The translations under genes and the position numbers were made by a program. Shown here one piece after another: positions 1-9,432 of a stretch of 64,000 nucleotides of DNA. The DNA comes from Promethearchaeota archaeon (GTDB lineage: Archaea > Asgardarchaeota > Lokiarchaeia > Sigynarchaeales > SOKP01). Numbering within the stretch: the first letter of the stretch is position 1; each line of letters begins with the position of its first letter. The notes beneath the pieces were generated by a model. That model did no database searches and had not been told where the DNA came from. It saw only the letters and a list, made by a program, of their open reading frames with translations. The stretch spans positions 19,113 to 83,112 of the forward strand of contig JAUWBH010000003.1 of NCBI GenBank assembly GCA_030605085.1, in the 5' to 3' direction.

Positions 1-543
1 GTTCTTCCAATTTTTTAACGGCTTCTTCGCGAGAAATCTTATATACTCTATCCTTGGGTAAAAATCGTGGAAGTTTCTCTATTACACCGGATAATACACC
101 AAAGTTTATACAACATTGATACTTTACCCCCCTCTGCATCATTCGGCACATACAATAATTCTCAATTATCGGTTCTGCCGCCAATTCAGACATAATTAAT
201 TTTGCGTCTTCTAGAGGAATAACCTGTCCAACATGCCCATCTGCTCTAATGGCTTTTGGATTTTTGATTTCGCCATGTATCATTTTTTCAGCCATATTTC
301 TAATAATTTTCCCAATAAGAGGCATTTTCAGTTTGTATCCTAGCCCAATTGAAGAGAATCCTCTGATCTTTCTTACAAAAATTGTCTCAAAATACCTCCA
401 TTGCTCCGTTAAATAGTTTTTTAAATCTTCCTCGTCACCAATCTCATTAGCTAGATAATTCTTAGCATTAAGGTACCATTTTTAGCCAATGTGAACATTA
501 AACATTTGCACATTTTTTGCCGATACCGTGCTTCATATACCAT
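1..543 (-). pseudogene. Cys-motif protein, incomplete at window edge, frameshifted near its start
   Basis: The minus strand is open from about position 480 to the window edge. It encodes a basic protein whose second half carries a C-x-C...C-C cluster (ENYCMCRMMQ, then YQCCINFG), suggestive of metal or Fe-S binding. A start with good continuity (MVYEARYRQKMCKC...) lies at 543 but is in another frame. Joining the two requires a one-base change in the run of five T at 479-483. The C-terminus lies beyond the window. I do not recognise the family. The break may be real or a homopolymer assembly error. Confidence 0.5.
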
Positions 544-876
544 TGGCACATTTTAAAGACCTCTTAATTCTTTAAGTGTATAACTTTTAAAAAACATATA
601 TAACATTAACCTTAAAATTTTATAAATCTTTATGTTTTATCAATTAGGTTTCTCGTTTTTAAGTAAAATTCTTTAAGGTATCTCTTTTTTGTGTTCAAAA
701 TAAAGCATTTAACAATTTTAACTAAATATTCGTTAAAGTTTTTATTTATAATTTTCTTTTTATGTTTTATAAGAATATATATTTTAAGTTGAAAAAACTT
801 ATATTTAAATTATTTTATCACAAATTGAAAAAGTTTACATTATTGCAAAAGTAAAAGCCGGTTTATAAACGATAAA
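544..876. other. AT-rich intergenic region
   Basis: No open frame with protein-like composition was found. The stretch is very AT-rich and separates the divergent 5' ends of the Cys-motif gene and the small GTPase gene, so it should hold both promoters. No single TATA element stands out among the A/T runs. Confidence 0.5.
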
Positions 877-1455
877 ATGCCATATAAAGGTTACCCATAT
901 TACATTTTTAAGGTTTGTATACTAGGACAATCTGCTGTGGGGAAAACAAGTCTTGCCAAAAGATTATGTTTCAATACATTTGAGGTTGACACTAAAATGA
1001 CTATTGGTATAGGCTTTTACTCCTTTGACCTTCCGATTATAGTAGATGGCAGTGATAAATTTGTACGCCTTTCAATATGGGATTTTGGAGGTCAGGAACA
1101 GTTCAAGAAGCTTTTTCCATATTATATTAAAGGAGTGAGTGGTGCTTTTATGGTATTTGAGCTAGTAAATCTTCAGAGTCTAATTTATTTAGACTGGTGG
1201 TGGGAAAGATTAGAGGAATATAAAATTCAAGATATCCCAAAAATTATTGTCGGTACTAAGTATGATTTATATAACAGCACTGATAGTAAAAGTAAAATAA
1301 ATGATTTGATTATACAACAATTTATGAGAAGACACGGAGAAAAAGATTTTGTTAAAACCTCTTCGAAGGATAATTACAATGTTCTTGTAATTTTTAAAAG
1401 CCTTGTGAGAAAAATGTTGGATATAAATAAATTAAGTTACGATAAGCTTCCTTAA
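877..1455 (+). CDS. Ras-superfamily small GTPase
   Basis: A 192-residue single-domain GTPase. The P-loop GQSAVGKTS is at residues 17-25, a switch-I-like TIGIGF at 42-47, and the G3 motif WDFGGQE at 68-74, with the Gln expected for catalysis. A G4-like TKYD replaces the usual NKxD, and TSSKD may be G5. There is no lipidation motif at the C-terminus. Such Rab/Ras/Arf-like proteins are a hallmark expansion of Asgard archaea; the function of this one is unknown. It is transcribed alone, convergent with the TPR gene. Confidence 0.9.
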   Translation: MPYKGYPYYIFKVCILGQSAVGKTSLAKRLCFNTFEVDTKMTIGIGFYSFDLPIIVDGSDKFVRLSIWDFGGQEQFKKLFPYYIKGVSGAFMVFELVNLQSLIYLDWWWERLEEYKIQDIPKIIVGTKYDLYNSTDSKSKINDLIIQQFMRRHGEKDFVKTSSKDNYNVLVIFKSLVRKMLDINKLSYDKLP

Positions 1456-1483
1456 AGATAAATAAAAAGATCTTTACTTATTC

Positions 1484-2713
1484 TTAATATTCCTTTTTTT
1501 TCTCCAAAATTTTCTCCAAATTACTTCGAGCCTCTTTATAATCAGGATCGAGCTCAATAGCTTTTTTGTAATCCTCTATTGCCTTATTCATATCTCCTTT
1601 CTTTTCCCAAGATAGTCCACGATTAAAAAATATAATTGGATCATCGGGCTCGAGTTCGATTGCCCTTGTAAAGTCTGCGATTGCTTCGTTCAATCTTCCA
1701 GTTTCTCTATAAGCTACCCCTCGAGCGTCGTATCCAAGTCCGTAATCAGGGTAAAGCTCTAATGATTTTGTGAAATCTGGAATTGCTTTTTCGTACTCTT
1801 TTTTAAGGTTATAAACAAGCCCTCGGTTAATATAAAATCTATGATCGTTAGCATTAAGTTCAGTTGCACAGTTGTAATCTTTAATAGCATCGTCGAAATG
1901 CTCCGGTAGACTCTGTGTTTCTGCTTTATCTTCCCAGGCAATCGCACGATTATAATATGCTTGGATAAAATTTGGATCTAGTTCAATAGAGCGCGTATAA
2001 TCTGCTATTGCCTCGTCAAATTTCCATTTATACCACCAAGCCAGTCCTCGATAATCAAACAACTCTGGAATTTTGATTCCAAGCTCTATAGCGCGAGTAA
2101 ACTCCTCTATAGCGCCATCGTAATCTTTTGATTTATACTTGGCAATTCCTTTATAAAAAGGATGATTATAAGGTTTACGCGCAAGAGATTTGTCAAGATC
2201 GATCGCAGTTTCATAATCTTTCATTGCTTTAACATGTTCTCCTTTTTCAAACCATGCTTGTCCACGCCAGTAATATGAGGAAGCATCTCTACGGGCAAAT
2301 TTAATGCATTGCGAGAAGTCTTCAATGGCACGGTCTTGATTGTTTTTAGCCATCCATCCAAGCCCACGTGTATGATATGCATTAGGAAATTCAGGATCGC
2401 ATTCAATAGATTTCGAGGCGGCCTCTATTACTTTATCTGGTCCAACTTTTGACGCCCACGCAAGCGCAAGATTGTTGTAAGCAAGTGCATGTTTGGGGTT
2501 AAGTTCAATAGCACGATTATAGTCTTCTATTGCCCTATCATATTCTCCCATCTTTCTCCAAACGATCCCTCGTTCGTTATAAGCATCCGAAAAATCGGGT
2601 TCAAGTTCAATACTTTTCGAATAATCGTCAATTGCCCTTAAATTCATCCCTTTTTTAAACCAAGAATATGCCCTATCGTAATAGAATCTTGAATCTTTTT
2701 CGTTTTCCGTCAT
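1484..2713 (-). CDS. TPR repeat protein
   Basis: A 409-residue protein made almost wholly of about eleven 34-residue tetratricopeptide repeats, with the recurring pattern A-Y-x-N-R-G...A-I-x-D-[YF]-x-x-A-I-E-L-x-P. There is no signal peptide or catalytic domain. TPR arrays form superhelical protein-binding scaffolds, so this is probably an adaptor. The start at 2713 (MTENEKDSRFYYDRAYSWF) immediately precedes the first repeat. The repeat motif is clear; the partner cannot be inferred. Confidence 0.9.
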   Translation of the reverse strand: MTENEKDSRFYYDRAYSWFKKGMNLRAIDDYSKSIELEPDFSDAYNERGIVWRKMGEYDRAIEDYNRAIELNPKHALAYNNLALAWASKVGPDKVIEAASKSIECDPEFPNAYHTRGLGWMAKNNQDRAIEDFSQCIKFARRDASSYYWRGQAWFEKGEHVKAMKDYETAIDLDKSLARKPYNHPFYKGIAKYKSKDYDGAIEEFTRAIELGIKIPELFDYRGLAWWYKWKFDEAIADYTRSIELDPNFIQAYYNRAIAWEDKAETQSLPEHFDDAIKDYNCATELNANDHRFYINRGLVYNLKKEYEKAIPDFTKSLELYPDYGLGYDARGVAYRETGRLNEAIADFTRAIELEPDDPIIFFNRGLSWEKKGDMNKAIEDYKKAIELDPDYKEARSNLEKILEKKKEY

Positions 2714-2877
2714 TTTTAGGTGCCAACAATGAAATTTATATTCATTAATATTAAGATTTTCCTAGTTTAAATTTATTTATACTTTACAAAGAATTTCAAT
2801 TAACTGAAATTATTACTGAAAAAAAATTGATAAAAAAGAATATGAAAATAAAAGAAGGGAGGGGACTTATTTTTATG

Positions 2878-4140
2878 TTAAAACTCTCCAAAGTAAGAAT
2901 CGCAATATTCTAAACGGTCTGGAATCCAATCAATCATATACTCAACATAATCATCTGCATTAATGTGTGGTTTCCACATTTTCATGTCTACTTCTAAAGA
3001 ATCTTTAATTTCTTTATACATATCTGATATCATGTCTAATATAAAATCTTCTGTCCACAAATCCTCTCTTAATTTAATCCAACGTTCCTTACAATCTTGT
3101 TTAAATTCAGTATTCTCCAACAACCTATCGTATATTTTGTTTTTCTTTTTAACATCTGATTCTTCGTTATCGTCAGGATCAATTATATCATGGTCATGAA
3201 ATTGGCCAAATGAATGTTCGAAATCCCATGGAATTAAGAAAAATTTGCTTGGATGTGTGTCTCTAGCAATAAAGTAATTAAAATCCCAAAAATCCCTGTG
3301 TTGAATGAAGTAATTAAAAAGGTAAAAATCAATTAAATTCAATTTATTAAATTTGGAAAAAATACCCTCTTCCTCGTCGAAAAATTCAGAATTATTATAA
3401 TGTACAACAAACTTAATTAATTTCTTCATTATCGGTTCCATAATTATCATTCCTTCTTCTTCATTAGGCCAGTCTTGTTTCCATCCTGTATATATTCTAA
3501 AAGAGGTATAACCTTTAGCTTGAAAAATTAGGCTAGACTCAATATTATTTTGACCTAAATCAAGATTAAGTAATCTTCTATCATTTTTTTCCGCAAGTAA
3601 GAAAAGACCTTTATATTCTCCATTTGTATACAAATTTATGAATTTAGATTTTGGTAAGATTGCTTCCTTATGGCCCATATCTCGTAAACTGCGCCAAAGA
3701 TCAAAACATAATTTATATTTCATCCGAGTAAGATCCTTAGCCATTGGAAATAGCTGCCAATCATCATCTTTCCTCATTCCACATAAGGAAATTCTTCTTG
3801 AAAGTTCTAAACGATACCCTTTTTTTGGTCGACCTGCGGAAACACCCCCTCTAACTTTAATTCTTCCTGGTATAGACTCGTGATTCAACTCAAATATACA
3901 ATCTATATAAAAATCATCAGTTATATACTCTTCCTCAAACGCAATATTTATTTTAGGTAAATCTGAATGCGGGGGATATGAATAAGAAAAAAAAATTAAT
4001 GTTGAAAATGTAAGGGAAGCAAGAATACAAAACACTAATAGACTTTTTTTAGGGTTATTCATTGGTTGTTTTTCGAAGCGTATTTTCCCACTTTCTTTCG
4101 AAGCGTTATCTGAAGCGTTATCCGAAGGATTTTTCGACAT
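2878..4140 (-). CDS. CotH-like kinase family protein, membrane-anchored
   Basis: A 420-residue protein. Residues about 33-52 form a single hydrophobic anchor, so the remainder is probably extracytoplasmic. It carries CotH family features: RMKYKLCFDLWRSL, a Lys-containing strand NGEYKGLFLLAEKND, an NYFIQHRDFWDFNYF segment, and the metal-binding-like LIPWDFEHSFG. CotH proteins are atypical protein kinases that phosphorylate secreted proteins in bacteria and eukaryotes. Catalysis here is inferred from family membership. An acidic DDNEESDV insert is unusual. Confidence 0.8.
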   Translation of the reverse strand: MSKNPSDNASDNASKESGKIRFEKQPMNNPKKSLLVFCILASLTFSTLIFFSYSYPPHSDLPKINIAFEEEYITDDFYIDCIFELNHESIPGRIKVRGGVSAGRPKKGYRLELSRRISLCGMRKDDDWQLFPMAKDLTRMKYKLCFDLWRSLRDMGHKEAILPKSKFINLYTNGEYKGLFLLAEKNDRRLLNLDLGQNNIESSLIFQAKGYTSFRIYTGWKQDWPNEEEGMIIMEPIMKKLIKFVVHYNNSEFFDEEEGIFSKFNKLNLIDFYLFNYFIQHRDFWDFNYFIARDTHPSKFFLIPWDFEHSFGQFHDHDIIDPDDNEESDVKKKNKIYDRLLENTEFKQDCKERWIKLREDLWTEDFILDMISDMYKEIKDSLEVDMKMWKPHINADDYVEYMIDWIPDRLEYCDSYFGEF

Positions 4141-4386
4141 TATTTTTTATAGTCTTATTTAAAATTAATTACTTAATATATTTAATATAAATCTTAGTCA
4201 CTTAATTTATTTTTTTTCCATTATACAGCAAATATCACATTTTTTCATAAATATTTTACCTTACATCACCTTCATGTTATTACCAAAAATTCTGTCAACA
4301 CATGTCCAGATTTAAAGCTTTAGTAATTTTTATTTATTATCATATGGTTATTTTATTTAAAATAAAACTTAAAATGTAAGCAATCT

Positions 4387-5202
4387 ATGAAAAATTCACA
4401 AAAATATTGTACTATATTATTATGGATATTATTCTTTTTACCGTTTGTAAACTACACTATTGCTATAGAAACAGAAGACTATGTTGGTATTAACGAGAAC
4501 GAAGAATATAAGTGGTTAATAGAGTTAGATGAAGATCTTTATAAAGATCTCGAAAATGATGCTGGATCTTACATATATAATGAAGAAGAAGATAAAAAAA
4601 TACAAATTCTTCAAATAGAGGAAGATAGAGAAACTATAAAAATAAAAATTCTTAACATTGATGGAGAAAAGAAGTATCTTTATGGAGATGGGGTTAAAGT
4701 TGAATATCTTGTTTATTATAAAGAAAATTATACACAGAATGAATGGGAAGCAGAAGATAGACGTAAAAAAGTCATTATTTATAATTACGACAGGGACAAT
4801 ATATTTAACATTTATCAACTGATTGTTTTTAATAGCGTCTATGTAGTTGGAACTAATGTAGAATGGGATGAAGTTGCCGATGAAATCAACGATGAATTGG
4901 ATGGGTATGGAGAAGCTAAGTATAAAAATAACGAATTTTGTGCTGAAATCTACGATCATGAAAATGAAATTAAGAAAATTGAGGTAATATGTAAATATAA
5001 TATTAAAGGAGTTCTTGAATTTTATGAATATAAATATGATGGCGATGTTCTCTTTAGAGCTGAATTGGATGAAAGCCTTTCTGATAAAAATATAATGATA
5101 TTAATCCCATTGATAATCATTAGTTTAATCGTTTTAACTGTACTAATTAGTATTATTATTAAAAAGAGGAAATATAAAAGAAAGCTAATAGAGATAAGTT
5201 AA
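4387..5202 (+). CDS. Secreted or cell-surface protein with C-terminal membrane anchor
   Basis: A 271-residue protein. Residues 1-26 look like a signal peptide (hydrophobic core ILLWILFFLPFVNYTIA) and residues about 235-258 form a transmembrane helix followed by KKRKYKRK. This predicts an exported ectodomain of about 210 residues, a membrane anchor and a short basic cytoplasmic tail. The ectodomain is rich in Glu, Asp, Lys and Tyr and has no family I recognise. It is divergent from the CotH-like gene and shares a 246-bp AT-rich intergenic region with it. Confidence 0.7.
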   Translation: MKNSQKYCTILLWILFFLPFVNYTIAIETEDYVGINENEEYKWLIELDEDLYKDLENDAGSYIYNEEEDKKIQILQIEEDRETIKIKILNIDGEKKYLYGDGVKVEYLVYYKENYTQNEWEAEDRRKKVIIYNYDRDNIFNIYQLIVFNSVYVVGTNVEWDEVADEINDELDGYGEAKYKNNEFCAEIYDHENEIKKIEVICKYNIKGVLEFYEYKYDGDVLFRAELDESLSDKNIMILIPLIIISLIVLTVLISIIIKKRKYKRKLIEIS

Positions 5203-5277
5203 TATTGATGATTTAAAATGATAGATTAAAATTCCCATTTTTGTTAAAATGCTAAAACTATTTTTTCTTTAAAAAAA

Positions 5278-6462
5278 TTATACAATGAATATTTCGTCTT
5301 GTTTACAAAAATTTTTCTTTTCTCCATCGTGTCCATAAACCTCTATATGCAATAAATTTTCTGTAACCTCTAACATCATAAAACCAAAAATACTTTTTTT
5401 GAGTTGTGAATATTTATTGTGCTTTAAATCTTTTTCTTTTGTTCTATATTCGCCACAAGAAGGACATTGAAAGTAATATGTTTGATTAACATACAATCTG
5501 TCATAATGATGATTGTGCCCATGAAAAACAGCATTTACTTTATATTTTTTAAAATATTTAACCCATTCTAACTCAGAGTCTTCTCGTCTTCTTCTACTAC
5601 TAAAAACATGCTTGTGAAAAATCCCAATTTTCCACGTTGATCTCGTTTTGTTTAATTTTTCGTCTATATATTCCCAAGTGCTTTCTCTATCGCCTTGTGT
5701 GTTTAATCCTAACAAAAAAAGAAGATTTTCAAAATTATAATCGTAAGATGAATCTGTTAAAATGTTGTCGTATATTAATAGCGTTTCTTTACCATCGTGA
5801 TTTCCTTCTACATAAAAACCAATTTTATAAGCATTTATTTGTTCCGTAAATCGAAAGTAGCTGTTCCAATAATCTTGGTGACGACCGCTTCTTACTATAT
5901 CTCCTAAATGAAAATAAAAATCAAAATTATAATTAGTATTTATAATATCGAAAAAAAATTTATTATTTTCGGAGAAATCGCTAGTGTGCGAGTCAGATAT
6001 AATAATAATTTTTAATTCTTTAATATCATTTGGAAGAGTTTTGAAATACATAACTTCTCTTTCATGTCGAGAATCTGAACTTATCTGATAATAATAAGTT
6101 GAGTTGGGAGTTAATCCATTTAGCTCTACTTTATAAATATGAGTTTCATTTACGATATTTAATTCTGGTTCTTGAGTTTTAGAACAACTTAAATCAGAAT
6201 TAAGAGAATATTCTACTTGTGGATCTTTCGCTTTTGTCTCGGTATACCACATAATAGATATCGAATCGTTTAGATTTCCAGCAGGAATTAATCTTACACC
6301 TTGCGGTTTTATCAAGTTTTTTTCAGAAAAATTCTTTTTAAAGTAAATATCAAATTGAAAAAAAGAAAAAACGATCAAAAAAATTGCAATCCATAATTTT
6401 ATTTTTTCTTTCATTTTTCTATTATCAACACTTAAACTTCGATTTACAAAAATTTTATCCAT
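5278..6462 (-). CDS. Purple-acid-phosphatase-like metallophosphoesterase
   Basis: A 394-residue enzyme. An N-terminal membrane anchor or uncleaved signal (about residues 20-36) is followed by a fibronectin-III-like purple acid phosphatase N-domain, including LNGLTPNSTYYYQISS. The calcineurin-like phosphoesterase domain has the metal-ligand series ISDSHT, HLGDIV, GNHDG, FHKH and HGHNHH, all intact. It is probably an extracytoplasmic phosphomonoesterase or diesterase; the substrate is unknown. Met-17 could be the true start, giving a cleaner signal sequence. Confidence 0.85.
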   Translation of the reverse strand: MDKIFVNRSLSVDNRKMKEKIKLWIAIFLIVFSFFQFDIYFKKNFSEKNLIKPQGVRLIPAGNLNDSISIMWYTETKAKDPQVEYSLNSDLSCSKTQEPELNIVNETHIYKVELNGLTPNSTYYYQISSDSRHEREVMYFKTLPNDIKELKIIIISDSHTSDFSENNKFFFDIINTNYNFDFYFHLGDIVRSGRHQDYWNSYFRFTEQINAYKIGFYVEGNHDGKETLLIYDNILTDSSYDYNFENLLFLLGLNTQGDRESTWEYIDEKLNKTRSTWKIGIFHKHVFSSRRRREDSELEWVKYFKKYKVNAVFHGHNHHYDRLYVNQTYYFQCPSCGEYRTKEKDLKHNKYSQLKKSIFGFMMLEVTENLLHIEVYGHDGEKKNFCKQDEIFIV

Positions 6463-6553
6463 TTATTCTCCCTTATTAGTTAAATTAATATAGAAAAAAG
6501 AAAGTAGTTTTATCTATGAACAAATATTAAAAAGATTTACGGAATTAACTATC

Positions 6554-7465
6554 TTGCCAAATCCTAATAATGTATTGCATTCAAAAAGGAAACCAATCCG
6601 TTATGTAATGCGTGATTCAGACGGCGAACTGGTTCCACCGTTTCCCTTTGACCCTTGGGAATTGACCAAGCAGACACGGAAAATAGTTTGTAAAAAAATT
6701 AATTGGGTAGTCCAGCGCAAATATACCAGTTTTTACGCAGTTGGAGTTTACGGTGGAATTGCAACTGCTTATTCAGTTGGATGCAACTTTAGATGCATAT
6801 TTTGTTGGGTGGATTGGAGCCGCGATTGGCCAGAACTATACGGAAAGTTTTACTCGCCTGACGAAGTTTACTCGAAACTGCGCCATGTAATGTCTGCTAA
6901 AGGACTGAGAAGCGCCAGGATAAGTGGAGCTGAACCTACCTTGTGCCCTAGCCATCTCTGCGCTGTTTTAGATCGTGTTCACCAAGACGCCAAAGAATTT
7001 GACCTTTTCGTGATAGAAACCAACGGTGTTGTACTTGCAAATGATGCCAGCTTGGCACCTCGTCTAGCTAAGTATGCCTCACGAGACCCAAGGGCGGGGA
7101 CCGTTGGTCATGTCCGGCTTTCAATCAGGGGTGGATTATCTAATGAATTCGAAGAGAAAACTGGATGTGCAGAAGAATTCGTGGATTTTCCGTTTATAGC
7201 AGCTCAGAAACTTTGGAACGCTGGAGTGTCGTTCCATGTTGCCGTGGTGGTCGACCCGCGCTTCACCTCCAAGGAAGATAAGGCAACCATTTATAGAAAA
7301 CTAAAAAAGATAGATCCGCTGATTCGAAGGGAAGTGGAGGAAGAATACTTATCGCCATATCCTCATGCACTTGTGCGTCTTAGAGTAGCAGGACGAGTAG
7401 ATGTTGTTGGTCTTAAAATGAAACTAAAGGAGCGTGTAGCTCTAAAAGAGAAACCCTTTTATTAA
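6554..7465 (+). CDS. Radical SAM protein
   Basis: A 303-residue protein with the radical SAM cluster motif CxxxCxxC seen as GCNFRCIFCW (about residue 80), followed by SGAEPTL, the SAM-contacting GxEP-like segment, and a conserved ETNGV. These show a 4Fe-4S enzyme that cleaves S-adenosylmethionine. The C-terminus has no extra cysteine cluster, so the reaction is unassigned. The start is TTG. Its codon use is more GC-rich than its neighbours, which hints at horizontal acquisition. Confidence 0.85.
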   Translation: MPNPNNVLHSKRKPIRYVMRDSDGELVPPFPFDPWELTKQTRKIVCKKINWVVQRKYTSFYAVGVYGGIATAYSVGCNFRCIFCWVDWSRDWPELYGKFYSPDEVYSKLRHVMSAKGLRSARISGAEPTLCPSHLCAVLDRVHQDAKEFDLFVIETNGVVLANDASLAPRLAKYASRDPRAGTVGHVRLSIRGGLSNEFEEKTGCAEEFVDFPFIAAQKLWNAGVSFHVAVVVDPRFTSKEDKATIYRKLKKIDPLIRREVEEEYLSPYPHALVRLRVAGRVDVVGLKMKLKERVALKEKPFY

Positions 7466-7560
7466 ATTTCACATATTTTAAATATAGTTCTTTAAGAGAT
7501 AATATTAATAACTCTTTCAAAAGTATTGCAGAAACAATACTTCAAAAACTTGAAGAATAA
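7459..7560 (+). pseudogene. Possible C-terminal remnant of a small GTPase
   Basis: The open frame ending in TAA at 7558-7560 reads LRDNINNSFKSIAETILQKL and then EE. This resembles the post-G5 end of the two larger GTPases in this window (GENVNDSFYRIAERLILKL and GENINDAFRMIALQLIKRF). No start codon or upstream GTPase motifs are present. It is probably a leftover 3' end after deletion or insertion next to the radical SAM gene. The similarity is short, so this is tentative. Confidence 0.35.
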
Positions 7561-7562
7561 AG

Positions 7563-8126
7563 CTATTCTTCCATCAGCTTTTCTAATTCTTTATCTGTAA
7601 TAAATCCTTTAATTAACATTACTTTTTTTATTTTTTTAATAAGCTTAGGCATTGATTTTAATTGTTCTAATAGGGTGTTTAACTTTTCAAATTTTTCGTG
7701 CAAGACATTTATTTGGTCGATTTTTGTTTGTAAATTGCTTTTGTGACTTTCATTTTCTCTATCTTTTGATTCAATATCTTTCTTAAATTGTTCTATTTCT
7801 TTCTCATTTTCGGTTATTTGTTGTTTCAATTTCTCTATATCCAAACTAGCCTTTTTAATCTCACTTTCCTTATTTGAAATCAGTTGATTAAATTTTTCAA
7901 TCTCTTCTGTTGATGATTTAATTTTCTCATCCGCAAGATTCAATTTATTTTCTAAATCTGATTTTGTAGAAGAGAGAGTTTTATTTAGTGCACTTAACTC
8001 TTTATTTTTAAGGCTTAAATTCTCTTCAATCTCATTAATTTTAGTTTTGAGGTGTAATAAAAATTTACCTTCTACTTTATATTTCTCATCAGGATGCTGT
8101 TCTACTTTAATCCAATCGATATAAAT
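7563..8126 (-). CDS. Coiled-coil protein, paralogue of the 18.8-kb gene
   Basis: A Lys/Glu-rich protein forming one long coiled coil (heptad-like IEKLKQQITENEKEIEQFKK) and ending in IKKVMLIKGFITDKELEKLM, nearly the same as the end of the 18808-19539 product. Coding similarity runs upstream to IYIDWIKV, matching ISIDWTKV in the paralogue. The first usable canonical start is TTG at 7943, well inside this homology, and a TGA lies just upstream of the IYIDW segment. A non-canonical ATT start at 8126, or a lost base, would explain this. Function unknown. Confidence 0.65.
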   Translation of the reverse strand: MYIDWIKVEQHPDEKYKVEGKFLLHLKTKINEIEENLSLKNKELSALNKTLSSTKSDLENKLNLADEKIKSSTEEIEKFNQLISNKESEIKKASLDIEKLKQQITENEKEIEQFKKDIESKDRENESHKSNLQTKIDQINVLHEKFEKLNTLLEQLKSMPKLIKKIKKVMLIKGFITDKELEKLMEE

Positions 8127-8269
8127 TGTTCTTCAACTCAGGAATTGGGGATTTCAATTAATTATTATTCATACATAACAAGTTATTTAATAAATATTAC
8201 ACCTTAACTTAATATATTTTTCTTGGAAATTGAAATCTTAAGAAAAAATAAGTAAAAAAATAATGTAAT

Positions 8270-8776
8270 TTATTTTATAAGATCTGCGTCTATAAGCATC
8301 TTTTTATGATCAAAAGCTAGATCAATTTCATTTAACTTCTCTTTTGAGATAAGGATAATATCTTTTGCATCATCTCTACTTTTCATTTCAGATAAACTCC
8401 CTATTATCCTGCACTTATAAGCCGTTGAATGGATTGGACCACATGGATCTCTCCCCTCTTCATCATAGTATCCAATTTTCTTAATAATTTTTATGTATAG
8501 ATTTGTTTCCTCTTTGACTTCTCTAATTAATGCGTGTTTAAGACTTTCTCCTTCTTCTACAAGTCCACTTGGTAAAGCATGAAAATCTCTAAAGGGGGGA
8601 TATTTACGCTTAATTAAAATCACATTTCCCTCATTATCTTCTATGACAGCATCTACCGCTTTTCCAACTTCTTTTTTTTTAATTTTGTACCTCAAGAATA
8701 TGTAGAATCCTAATGTAATGACTAAAATTCCACCAATAAACATGGCAATTAAACCGTGTAGGATAATTGATGGCAA
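8270..8776 (-). CDS. Membrane-anchored Nudix hydrolase
   Basis: A 168-residue protein. Residues about 6-29 form a transmembrane helix, followed by KKKEVGK and a Nudix domain. The Nudix box is present as GLVEEGESLKHALIREVKEE plus TNL, matching GX5EX7REUXEE with Asn in place of the final Gly. Nudix enzymes hydrolyse nucleoside diphosphates linked to another moiety; the substrate cannot be read from the sequence. The membrane helix is unusual for the family. It is divergent from the next gene with a 46-bp gap. Confidence 0.85.
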   Translation of the reverse strand: MPSIILHGLIAMFIGGILVITLGFYIFLRYKIKKKEVGKAVDAVIEDNEGNVILIKRKYPPFRDFHALPSGLVEEGESLKHALIREVKEETNLYIKIIKKIGYYDEEGRDPCGPIHSTAYKCRIIGSLSEMKSRDDAKDIILISKEKLNEIDLAFDHKKMLIDADLIK

Positions 8777-8822
8777 ATCGCTCTCTTCTAAACTTAAGGT
8801 TAGAATATAATATATAATAATT

Positions 8823-9203
8823 GTGGATAAGAAAAAGGTTCAGTTATTAGTGACGAGTAAAGAGATGAAAGAAAAATATGGAGAAGCACCAATTGTAATT
8901 CTGTTTAATTACGGGGATGGTGGTACTGTTTTACATATGACAAGTCATTATTATCTTCAGAGATCCGAATTACGAACAGAGAGACATAAAACAAGCGCAA
9001 AAAGTTATGTTATGGCTGACAAGAATTTTTCAAAAGAAGAAGCGGAGGAAATGGGAAAAGATTTGGAGGGTTTGACCCTTGGAGAGGCAGAATCGGCTTA
9101 CTCATCAACGCAATTTATTAGTAATGTGATTGTAGAGCAACAAAAACAGGTTAAAGAAAGAAAGAAAAAAGAAAAACAAAAGGAAAAAGAAGAAACAAAG
9201 TAA
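8823..9203 (+). CDS. Conserved-looking small protein, function unknown
   Basis: A 126-residue protein with GTG start. It has a hydrophobic strand APIVILFNYGDGGTVLHM, then HYYLQRSELRTERHKTSAKSY, and an extremely charged tail (KERKKKEKQKEKEE). The GDGGTVLHMTSHYYLQ segment resembles the C-terminal part of some glutamine-amidotransferase-like or ThuA-like folds, but this is only an impression. No catalytic residues can be assigned. It lies alone between the Nudix gene and the longin-GTPase gene. Confidence 0.6.
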   Translation: MDKKKVQLLVTSKEMKEKYGEAPIVILFNYGDGGTVLHMTSHYYLQRSELRTERHKTSAKSYVMADKNFSKEEAEEMGKDLEGLTLGEAESAYSSTQFISNVIVEQQKQVKERKKKEKQKEKEETK

Positions 9204-9432
9204 TTACCACTTATCGTCATCATCTTCATCATTTTATATTCTTTTTTCAAATATTTATCGAAAATAATTTAATTTTTAAACTTATTAATTATTAAAAAAT
9301 TGCTCTATTTATACTTTAATTAGATTTTTTTCAAACTTTTTTATTGGTTTAAATTTAAAAAAGATAATTGCAACTAAATAAAGTAAGGAGATAAAAATAA
9401 ATTGAAACTACTTATTTTTATTTGTATTTAAG
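9204..9432. other. AT-rich intergenic region
   Basis: There is no coding potential. The region runs from the end of the charged-tail protein to the longin-GTPase start and should carry that gene's promoter. No conserved operator, repeat or RNA structure was recognised. Confidence 0.4.

Noticed and set aside
4525..4959. 144-codon hydrophobic frame antisense to the secreted protein
   Set aside because: It is the shadow of an AT-rich gene. The plus-strand gene has a signal peptide, a membrane anchor and good composition.
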